Positions 44,840 through 51,747 of a stretch of DNA of 64,000 nucleotides are shown one piece after another. Under the pieces are notes generated by a model. The model was not told the DNA's origin. It worked only from the letters and a program-made list of their open reading frames with translations, and did no database searches. Source of the DNA: Acidobacteriaceae bacterium (GTDB taxonomy: Bacteria > Acidobacteriota > Terriglobia > Bryobacterales > Bryobacteraceae); the NCBI GenBank assembly GCA_019233755.1, contig JAFAMD010000006.1, positions 1-64,000 on the forward strand. Direction: 5' to 3'. Numbering within the stretch: position 1 is the stretch's first letter; each line of letters begins with the position of its first letter. The translations under genes were made by a program, and so were the position numbers.

Positions 44840-44929
44840 AGCAACTCGCGCAAAACGGGCGCGGGGTCAAGCGCGCCGAGCCAAGGACAGCAGAGTTGCT
44901 TTCCTGTATCTCGGCGCGCATCCGCGCCC
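44840..44929. terminator. Structured element between convergent genes, long hairpin with possible pseudoknot
   Basis: Three exact pairs occur: GGGCGCGG (44857-44864) with CCGCGCCC (44922-44929), GCGCGCCGAG (44871-44880) with CTCGGCGCGC (44910-44919), and AGCAACTC (44840-44847) with GAGTTGCT (44893-44900). The first two nest into a long stem. The third joins the loop to upstream sequence. A short T-run (CCCTTTG) follows on the plus strand. Confidence 0.6.
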
Positions 44930-44935
44930 TTTGCG

Positions 44936-46885
44936 CTAGCTTCCCCTCAGTTTTCTGACGATCGCTTCTGCATCGTACACGCAGCCGCCCCAGATGCCGC
45001 CGCTCGCCTGCTGCAGCGCCGCCCACAACCGCGTGTCTTCCGGAAGAGCAGGATCAGGACGCAGATCGGGACGCGGCGCCCGCGCCATCAGCCGGCGCTG
45101 ACCCTCTTCCGGGTTGAAGAGCTCCGGGCCCTCGCCAACGAAATTGACGTGCCCCTCCAGCTTGTTCCGGTCGACGACGATCTCAATGATGTCGCCATCG
45201 CGAAGCTTGCCGATCGGCCCGCCGGCCAGCGCCTCCGGCGACACGTGGCCGATGCAGGCGCCGGTCGAAACGCCGCTGAAACGCGCATCCGTCAGCACCG
45301 CCACATGCTTGCCGAACGGCAGATGTTTCAGGGCCGAAGTGATCTCGTACGTTTCTTCCATTCCTGCCCCCATGGGCCCGCGGCAGATCAGCAGCAGAAC
45401 GTCGCCTTCCTTGATCTGCTGATTTTTGATCGCCGAAATTGCATCATGCTCGGTGAGGAAGACCCGGGCAGGACCCCGCAGGCGATAGACGCCGTCTGCA
45501 TCCACTACCGCCGGGTCAATGGACGTACTCTTGACCACCGCTCCTTCCGGTGCCAGATTGCCGTGCGGGAAGCAGACCGTTGACGTAAGTCCGCGAGCGA
45601 GCGCGGTATCGGGAGACAGAATCACGTCATCGGCATCTACTCCGTCGAGTTCCTGCAAGCGCGCGCGAAGACGGACGCGCCGCTCCGACTGCTCCCACCA
45701 GTCGAGCATGGTATCGAGCGTTTCGCCGGAAACCGTCAGCGCCTTGGTGTTCAGCAGGCCCGCGCGCCGCAGATGCAGCATTACTTCCGGCACGCCGCCC
45801 GCCAGAAAGACCTGCACGGTGGGATGATTCCGCGGACCGTTGGGCAGGGCATCCACTAAGCGCGGGATGCTGCGGTTGATGCGGTTCCAGTCCGCGACCA
45901 AAGGCCTGGGCAGTCCGGCCGCGTGCGCAATGGCGGGAATATGCAACAGGAGATTCGTAGACCCGCCGAACGCCGCATGCAAAGTCATGGCGTTCTCAAT
46001 GGCGCTCGGAGTAAGGATGTCGCGGGTGCGGAGACCGAGCTCCGTCAGCCGGAGCATCGCACGGGCGGTGCGGCGCGCCATGTCGAGCCAGACCGGCTGC
46101 CCGGACGGCGCCAGCGCCGAGTGAGCCAGTGCCAGACCGAGCGCTTCTCCCACAACTTGCGAAGTGGCCGCCGTGCCTAAGAACTGGCACCCACCGCCTG
46201 GCGAAGCGCAGGCCCGGCAGCCAGCCTGCGCCGCTTCTTCGAGCGAGATCTTGTGGTGTGCGAAGCGGGCACCGATGGTTTGTACCTTCCCGGCATCCTC
46301 CCCTTCCTCGGGCAGCAGCGTCACGCCGCCGGGTACCAGCGCGCACGGTAGATCCTGCGTGCCCGCTAGCGCCATCATCATGGCGGGGAGGCCTTTGTCG
46401 CAGGTCGCGATTCCAATGACTCCGGAGCGCGTGGGCAACGACCGGATCAACCTGCGCAGCACGATCGCGGCGTCATTGCGATAAGGAAGGGAATCGAACA
46501 TGCCGGTGGTTCCCTGCGTTCTGCCGTCGCATGGGTCCGTGCACGCTCCCGCAAACGGAATCGTGTGCTGTGCTTTCAATTCACGGGCTGCTTCCGCTAC
46601 TAGCAGCCCCACTTCCCAGTGGCCGGTGTGGTAGCCCAGGGCGATGGGCGTGCCATCCGCGGCCCGCACGCCGCCGTGCGTGCTCAGAATAAGGAACTGC
46701 TTGCCGCCCAGCGCTTCCGGCGCCCACCCCATCCCGGCATTCTGCGTTAGCCCGAACAGATTGCCCGACGGTTGTGCGATCAGCATTTCGGGGGTGATCG
46801 GGAGCGCGCCTTCCGGTCCGCGTGCGTGCGTCCGGACATTGAAAATATCCGGCTCGTTCGATTCAATAACGCTCTTGAGATCCAC
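44936..46885 (-). CDS. IlvD/Edd-family dehydratase, YjhG/YagF (D-xylonate dehydratase) type
   Basis: 649 residues, matching the ~655-residue YjhG/YagF branch, not the shorter IlvD. It dehydrates sugar acids such as D-xylonate to 2-keto-3-deoxy acids with an Fe-S cluster. Cluster and substrate motifs include [17 protein letters not shown] (about 114-130), [17 protein letters not shown] (about 160-176) and the C-terminal [20 protein letters not shown] with Cys. The N-terminal [15 protein letters not shown] is specific to this branch. No sugar transporter or aldolase is next to it, so the physiological substrate is open. Confidence 0.9.
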   Translation of the reverse strand: MDLKSVIESNEPDIFNVRTHARGPEGALPITPEMLIAQPSGNLFGLTQNAGMGWAPEALGGKQFLILSTHGGVRAADGTPIALGYHTGHWEVGLLVAEAARELKAQHTIPFAGACTDPCDGRTQGTTGMFDSLPYRNDAAIVLRRLIRSLPTRSGVIGIATCDKGLPAMMMALAGTQDLPCALVPGGVTLLPEEGEDAGKVQTIGARFAHHKISLEEAAQAGCRACASPGGGCQFLGTAATSQVVGEALGLALAHSALAPSGQPVWLDMARRTARAMLRLTELGLRTRDILTPSAIENAMTLHAAFGGSTNLLLHIPAIAHAAGLPRPLVADWNRINRSIPRLVDALPNGPRNHPTVQVFLAGGVPEVMLHLRRAGLLNTKALTVSGETLDTMLDWWEQSERRVRLRARLQELDGVDADDVILSPDTALARGLTSTVCFPHGNLAPEGAVVKSTSIDPAVVDADGVYRLRGPARVFLTEHDAISAIKNQQIKEGDVLLLICRGPMGAGMEETYEITSALKHLPFGKHVAVLTDARFSGVSTGACIGHVSPEALAGGPIGKLRDGDIIEIVVDRNKLEGHVNFVGEGPELFNPEEGQRRLMARAPRPDLRPDPALPEDTRLWAALQQASGGIWGGCVYDAEAIVRKLRGS

Positions 46886-46975
46886 GTCTCTAAAGTTATC
46901 GTGAAGCAGTACTTAAACAAGATGGAGGCTCAGGAGTCCGTGGCCTCCGGCGCTACACTCAAATTTCCTTGCGCT

Positions 46976-47461
46976 ATGCCCAAACTCATCGGCATTTTTC
47001 CGGGTTCGTTCGATCCGCTGACAAAGGGGCATCTGGATTTGATTGCCCGCGGCACCCGGCTGGTGGACCGCCTGATTGTGGCGATCCTCAGCAACACCCA
47101 GAAGCAGTCTTTGTTTTCGGTGGAAGAACGCGGTGACATGATTCGCAAAGCGACCCGCGAGTGGAGCAACGTAGAGGTCGATTCGTTTGATGGTCTGCTG
47201 GTGGACTACGCGGCGCGCCGCGGCGCGGATACGATTCTGCGGGGTATCCGTGCCATCTCCGATTACGAATCGGAGCTGCAAATGGCGCTGATGAATCGCC
47301 GGCTGCGCCCCGAAACCGAAACCATCTTTCTGATGGCCGGAGAAGAATACTCGTTCATCAGCTCTCGCATGGTGAAAGAAATCATCACACTGGGCGGCGA
47401 CGTTTCGAGCTTCGTCCCTGAGCCGGTTGTCGCGCGGCTGCGCGCAAAATTTTTCCGTTAA
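46976..47461 (+). CDS. coaD: CoaD, phosphopantetheine adenylyltransferase
   Basis: 161 residues from the ATG at 46976 (MPKLIGIFPGSFDPLTKGHLDLI); a longer frame upstream overlaps the divergent dehydratase and is rejected. CoaD joins 4'-phosphopantetheine with ATP to make dephospho-CoA. The nucleotidyltransferase motif is GSFDPLTKGHLD (TxGH with the catalytic His), followed by LRGIRAISDYESELQMALMNRRL and the C-terminal SFISSRMVKEI, both specific to CoaD. It is followed 21 nt later by the aminotransferase gene. Confidence 0.96.
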   Translation: MPKLIGIFPGSFDPLTKGHLDLIARGTRLVDRLIVAILSNTQKQSLFSVEERGDMIRKATREWSNVEVDSFDGLLVDYAARRGADTILRGIRAISDYESELQMALMNRRLRPETETIFLMAGEEYSFISSRMVKEIITLGGDVSSFVPEPVVARLRAKFFR

Positions 47462-47482
47462 CGATACATTGAAATTTAAGCT

Positions 47483-48673
47483 ATGCAAGCAACCGCTGAG
47501 ATCGCAGATCGTATTTCTACTATCAGTGTTTCGTCTACCCTGAAGGTTTCCGCCGACGCGGAGCGCCTGCGCCGTGAAGGCGCCGACGTGGTCGACTTCG
47601 GAGCGGGCGAGCCCGACTTCCCCACGCCTGCCAACATCAGCCAGGCGGCCATCGCGGCCATTAACGCGAACTTCACCAAGTACACCAACGCGGGCGGCAC
47701 GCAGGAACTGCGCGAAGCCATCTGCGAGCGCCATCATCTCGATTTCGGCACGCAGTACTCGGTCTCGGAGTGCATGGTGACGGTGGGCGGAAAGCACGCC
47801 ATCTTCAACCTGATCCAGGCGCTCATCAACCCGGGCGATGAAGTCATCATCCCGGTTCCTTATTGGGTGACATATAAAGACGTGGTCAACTACGCCGGCG
47901 GCGTGTGCGTGTTTGTCAACACGGATGAAAGCACCGGATTCGAAGTCACGGCTGAGATGATTGAGCGGCACATCACGGATCGCACCAAGCTCGTCATTAT
48001 CAACTCACCGTCGAACCCGAGCGGCGCCGTGCTTTCGAAGGAAGAGTTCCGCGCCATCTACGACGTGACGTCCAAGCGCGGCATCTTCCTGATGACCGAC
48101 GAATGCTATTGCCACTTCCTCTATGGGGACAAGCCGTTCTCTATTGCAGCCCTGCCTGGCGCCAAGGAGACCGTGGTGGTTGCCGGTTCGCTGTCGAAAA
48201 CGTATGCCATGACCGGCTGGCGCATCGGTTTCGCGCTCGCGCCCGCGCCCATCATCGGAGCCATGATGAAGCTGCAGAGCCACAGCACCTCGAATCCGAC
48301 CTCGATCTCTCAGAAGGCCGCAGTCGAGGCCATGCGCGGGCCGCAGGCATCGGTGCCCAAGATGCTCGCAGAATACCGTCATCGCCGCGACTTCGTCATT
48401 GAGCGGCTGCGTGCCATTCCCGGCGTGTCGATCGTCACCCCGAAAGGAGCGTTCTACGCCTATCCCAACATCAGCGTGGCCTATGCGAACGGCCGCGTTT
48501 CGAACTCGCTAGAGTTTTCGAGCGAGTTGTTAGCGAAGAAGCACGTTGCGGTCGTACCGGGCGAAGCATTCGGGACGAGCGAACACGTTCGCATCTCCTA
48601 CGCCACCTCGATGAAGGAACTCGAGCGCGGCCTGGATCGCCTGCACAAGTTCATTGACGAACTCCGAGCCTAA
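47483..48673 (+). CDS. PLP-dependent aminotransferase (class I, aspartate aminotransferase-like)
   Basis: 396 residues. The N-terminal block DVVDFGAGEPDFPTP (35-49) is typical of subgroup Iγ aspartate/prephenate aminotransferases. The PLP lysine lies in SLSKTYAMTGWRIGFALAP (about 235-253), with the carboxylate-binding arginine expected in VRISYATS near the end. NSPSNPSGAVLS supports the cofactor. The likely reaction is aspartate:2-oxoglutarate transamination, but prephenate or aromatic substrates cannot be excluded. Co-directional with coaD and probably co-transcribed. Confidence 0.92.
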   Translation: MQATAEIADRISTISVSSTLKVSADAERLRREGADVVDFGAGEPDFPTPANISQAAIAAINANFTKYTNAGGTQELREAICERHHLDFGTQYSVSECMVTVGGKHAIFNLIQALINPGDEVIIPVPYWVTYKDVVNYAGGVCVFVNTDESTGFEVTAEMIERHITDRTKLVIINSPSNPSGAVLSKEEFRAIYDVTSKRGIFLMTDECYCHFLYGDKPFSIAALPGAKETVVVAGSLSKTYAMTGWRIGFALAPAPIIGAMMKLQSHSTSNPTSISQKAAVEAMRGPQASVPKMLAEYRHRRDFVIERLRAIPGVSIVTPKGAFYAYPNISVAYANGRVSNSLEFSSELLAKKHVAVVPGEAFGTSEHVRISYATSMKELERGLDRLHKFIDELRA

Positions 48674-48687
48674 CCCGGCGTTCCCAT

Positions 48688-49071
48688 TCACGCAGCGGTG
48701 CCGATGGCGGTCGGGTGTGTCGGTTGGTATAAACCGATTTCCCCTCCGCCAGGCAGGCGCACGGTGGTTTTAATGCCCCACTCCGCCTTCATCACCTCCG
48801 TGCACATGACATGCCTGGATTCGAGTCGTCGCATCATCGCATCCAGATCGTCGCACATCAGATAAAGCACGGCTCCCAGGAGGTTGTGCTCGGCATGAAG
48901 CCGGGCGAAGTTTCCGCTCGCCGGATGGACCGCCATCTCCGCTGGCGGCAGTGCAAAAATCAGCCAGTTGTGTCCGAGGTCAATGGCCCGGAACTCCAGA
49001 ACGTCGCGAAAGAACGCGCGATCCCGGTCCGGATCCGTGCTGTAGAGGAGGAAATGAGCGCCGTTAATCAT
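48688..49071 (-). CDS. VOC-family protein (glyoxalase/bleomycin-resistance fold)
   Basis: 127 residues. It shows a vicinal-oxygen-chelate pattern: GAHFLLYSTDPDRDRAFFRDVLEFRAID at the start and the paired module LYLMCDDLDAMMRRLESR followed by WGIKTTVRLPGGGEIGLYQP. His5 and the C-terminal Glu of GGGEIGLY are in the places of metal ligands. The reaction cannot be told from sequence. It converges on the aminotransferase gene (14-nt gap). Confidence 0.82.
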   Translation of the reverse strand: MINGAHFLLYSTDPDRDRAFFRDVLEFRAIDLGHNWLIFALPPAEMAVHPASGNFARLHAEHNLLGAVLYLMCDDLDAMMRRLESRHVMCTEVMKAEWGIKTTVRLPGGGEIGLYQPTHPTAIGTAA

Positions 49072-49220
49072 CAGCGCAGTCTATCAGTGTTGCGCCTGAC
49101 CTGAAATCGCGCCTCTCCGCCTGGTTCCAGACTCGAGCGAAGCGAGGAATCATGCTCCCGGTTTAACGCCTTTCCGCAGGCTGGAGTATGAACGGTGGTC
49201 TGCAGGAATTCGAGTACGGG

Positions 49221-49247
49221 AAAATGGTGACAGTCCACAAGGGATCT
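49221..49247. repeat. GACAGTCC-type repeat, second copy in the window
   Basis: AAAATGGTGACAGTCCACAA and following GGGATCT resembles 23391-23417 (AAAATGGGGACAGTCCACGA). Here it ends at the ribosome-binding site of the next gene. Confidence 0.55.
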
Positions 49248-49249
49248 TA

Positions 49250-49915
49250 GTGTCGAAGAAACGTGTGTTGCTGCCTTACCGTAACCCGGTCAAGGTGAGG
49301 CCGTATGAATCGGCTGTTCGGGCCGCGGGAATGGAACCGGTATCTGTTCTTACGTCCGGTTCGGTTTCTCTTGGAAGTGCGGCTGGTTTGCTGTTACTGG
49401 GGGGGACCGATGTCAATCCAAAGCACTATGGGGCAGCGGCGCATCCGGAAACAGACTCGCCGGATGATGAGCGCGACGCGGTGGAACTGGAACTGATCCA
49501 TGAAGCGCTCGAGAACGACCTGCCGATCCTTGGGATTTGCCGGGGCCTGCAGATCCTGAACGTGTATCACTGCGGGACCTTAATTCAGCATCTGCCAGAC
49601 CCGAAACGGCATGACCCGAATATGGAAAATCCCGGAAGCGTGGCACACGAAGTGACGATCGAGCCGGACACCCTGCTTGCAGCGATTGCGGGGGCTACTG
49701 TGTGGCGGGTTAACTCGCGACACCATCAGGCGGTCGATCAACCAGGCGAACGGCTGAGCGTGACGGCGCGGGCCAGCGAAGACGGTGTTGTGGAGGCGTT
49801 GGAACGGCATGACAAGCACTTCGTCTTGGCGGTGCAATGGCATCCGGAAGACCAGGTGGGCGAACATCCGGAACAGTTGAAGTTGTTCGAACGCTTTCGA
49901 GATGCGCTGCTATAG
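49250..49915 (+). CDS. Gamma-glutamyl-gamma-aminobutyrate hydrolase-like (peptidase C26)
   Basis: 221 residues from a GTG start with GGGA 6 nt upstream. Class I glutamine amidotransferase fold with nucleophile Cys in GICRGLQILN (about 97-106) and the His-Glu pair in VQWHPED near residue 199. LLLGGTDVNPKHYG and RVNSRHHQAVDQPG match PuuD-type hydrolases, which cleave gamma-glutamyl amide bonds, e.g. in putrescine breakdown. No other puu genes are adjacent, so the substrate is open. Slightly shorter than PuuD (254 residues in E. coli). Confidence 0.85.
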   Translation: MSKKRVLLPYRNPVKVRPYESAVRAAGMEPVSVLTSGSVSLGSAAGLLLLGGTDVNPKHYGAAAHPETDSPDDERDAVELELIHEALENDLPILGICRGLQILNVYHCGTLIQHLPDPKRHDPNMENPGSVAHEVTIEPDTLLAAIAGATVWRVNSRHHQAVDQPGERLSVTARASEDGVVEALERHDKHFVLAVQWHPEDQVGEHPEQLKLFERFRDALL

Positions 49916-49918
49916 CAG

Positions 49919-50665
49919 TTACGTCAAGCCGTCGGGAGGCGGCTTGCTGAATTCGATTTCAGGAAGTTGTTCGACAGCGCGGCGCAAGGAGTGTTCCCAC
50001 GAGGAGTGGATGATGTTCAAGTCCTGATCCGAATCAGAAAAGCGGCGGTACTGCGTCAGCTTGAAGCTGTTCCGCCGGTAAAGAAGGATCTCAATCGGCG
50101 GTCCGACTGTAACATTGGATCTCATTGTCGCGTCGAAGGAAAGAAGCGCGTATTTGGCGGCATCTTCGAGGACGGTGCTGAATTCGACGCCTCTATCAAG
50201 AATGGGACGCCCATATTTGCACTCGCCCAGTTGCAGGTAGGGGGAATCATCGGTGGCGCGCAGCGGGTTTCCCTGCGGATAAATCAGATAAAGGCCGGGC
50301 TCCTCGCCCTGCACCTGGCCGCCGATGAGTAAGTGGACATTGAAGGTGTACTGGTCCCGCTCGAGAGCCGCGCGATCGATGTCGGACACACGGCGGACGC
50401 AGTCGCCGACGATCCGGGCGGCGTGGTAGAGAGAGTCGGCCTTTGCCAATCCCGATCCCGCATCAAAGTCGATGCGGAGAAGAGTGATGACTGACTGGCT
50501 TATGGAGAGACTTCCGCTGGACAAGATGACGAAAACCCGGTTGCCGGGTTGTACGAAGAGGTGCATCTTGCGGCAAATGTTGATCTGATCGAAGCCGGCG
50601 TTAGAGCGCGAATCCGATGCCATCACCAGGCCGCCTTCAGTCACGATACCCAAACAGTACGTCAT
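49919..50665 (-). CDS. Anbu, bacterial proteasome-like Ntn hydrolase
   Basis: 248 residues. The N-terminus MTYCLGIVTEGGLVMASDSRSNAG is that of Anbu ('ancestral beta subunit'), in which Thr2 becomes the N-terminal nucleophile after Met removal. Asp18 and a following conserved Lys (RKMHLF) resemble the proteasome beta active site. GGQVQGEEPGLYLIYPQGN and FDATMRSNVTVGPPIEILLY are family blocks. Anbu assembles into open ring or helical particles; its peptidase activity is unclear. In known genomes it neighbours transglutaminase-like, alpha-E and ATP-grasp genes. Here only the transglutaminase is next to it, divergently. Confidence 0.9.
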   Translation of the reverse strand: MTYCLGIVTEGGLVMASDSRSNAGFDQINICRKMHLFVQPGNRVFVILSSGSLSISQSVITLLRIDFDAGSGLAKADSLYHAARIVGDCVRRVSDIDRAALERDQYTFNVHLLIGGQVQGEEPGLYLIYPQGNPLRATDDSPYLQLGECKYGRPILDRGVEFSTVLEDAAKYALLSFDATMRSNVTVGPPIEILLYRRNSFKLTQYRRFSDSDQDLNIIHSSWEHSLRRAVEQLPEIEFSKPPPDGLT

Positions 50666-50831
50666 GTTGCTCCTGGTTCGATTTATCGCCGATGCTCTAT
50701 TGTTGCAACTTGCCGAAGCCCAGCCGCGGCCCGGGTGCTTCGTTTGAGCTGGCGATACGTGGCTATGTGAACCGCGTTAGTTCCGTGCCCAGTGAACAGT
50801 CAGCCGCTTTCTGTAGGAGTTGTAGCAGACT

Positions 50832-51659
50832 ATGCTGATCCGCTTGGGATATGACATCCGATTCGAGGTTTCCGAGCGCATGCCGATGGTGGCGCTCCTC
50901 AACGTTCACAGCTCGCGCGACAAGGACCTTCTCGAGCCTGACAAATTACACATCGACCCAAATGCGAAGGTCGAGCAGTATGTGGATAGCTTCGGAAACT
51001 ATTGCTCCCGCTTCGTGGCGCAGCCGGGCGAGCTTCGACTCTGGAACTCAACGCTGATTGAAGATTCGGGTGAACCCGATGCCCAGAATCCGGCGGCACG
51101 AGAAGTTCCCGTGGAGGAGTTGCCGCATGAGATGCTTCGGTATCTCTTAGCGAGCCGCTACTGCGAAGTAGATCTGCTTTCACAAATCGCCATCGAACTG
51201 TTCGGCAATGCCGCGCCGGGTTGGCAACGAGTGCAGGCCATCTGTGACTGGGTCCACGGGAAAGTAACGTTTGGCTATAACTTCGCCCGCGCCACGAAAA
51301 CGGCTCTAGACGTCTACACGGAGCGCCAGGGCGTCTGCCGCGATTTTCAACATCTCGCGATTACGTTCTGCCGCAGCCTCAACATTCCGGCGCGCTACGT
51401 GACGGGATATTTGGGCGATATCGGAGTACCGGCTGCTCCGTCACCGATGGATTTCAGCGCGTGGTTCGAAGCGTATCTGGAGGATCGCTGGTGGACTTTC
51501 GACGCGCGGCACAATCAACCCCGAATCGGGCGCGTAGTCATGGCCACAGGCAGGGATGCAGCCGACGTGGCGATTACCACGTCGTTCGGCAATCCGCGGC
51601 TGATAAGGTTCGACGTTGTTACCGATGAAGTAGCGCAAGAAGCGGCCGTGGAGAGGTGA
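50832..51659 (+). CDS. Transglutaminase-like protein of the Anbu neighbourhood
   Basis: 275 residues. An N-terminal beta domain (1-115) is followed by the transglutaminase core with nucleophile Cys169 in QGVCRDFQHLAI. The expected catalytic His of the 'D-F/Y-H-A-W' motif is replaced: the sequence reads MDFSAWFEAYL, with Ser209 there. Asp224 in TFDARHN remains. The C-terminal IGRVVMATGRDAADVAITTSFG is typical of the bacterial group associated with Anbu. It may act as a peptide amidase or ligase, or be inactive. It shares a 166-bp divergent promoter region with the Anbu gene. Confidence 0.85.
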   Translation: MLIRLGYDIRFEVSERMPMVALLNVHSSRDKDLLEPDKLHIDPNAKVEQYVDSFGNYCSRFVAQPGELRLWNSTLIEDSGEPDAQNPAAREVPVEELPHEMLRYLLASRYCEVDLLSQIAIELFGNAAPGWQRVQAICDWVHGKVTFGYNFARATKTALDVYTERQGVCRDFQHLAITFCRSLNIPARYVTGYLGDIGVPAAPSPMDFSAWFEAYLEDRWWTFDARHNQPRIGRVVMATGRDAADVAITTSFGNPRLIRFDVVTDEVAQEAAVER

Positions 51660-51747
51660 GCGGGGAGAGGTTGATCCGAAATCCTGTTTAGTGTCGTTCA
51701 CTGGACAGGCGAAACTGCCGAAACGGTGGTATTCTGCATAGACGCTT

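Noticed and set aside
46913-47971. A 352-residue open frame on the minus strand
   Set aside because: Antisense to coaD and the start of the aminotransferase, both of which are certain.
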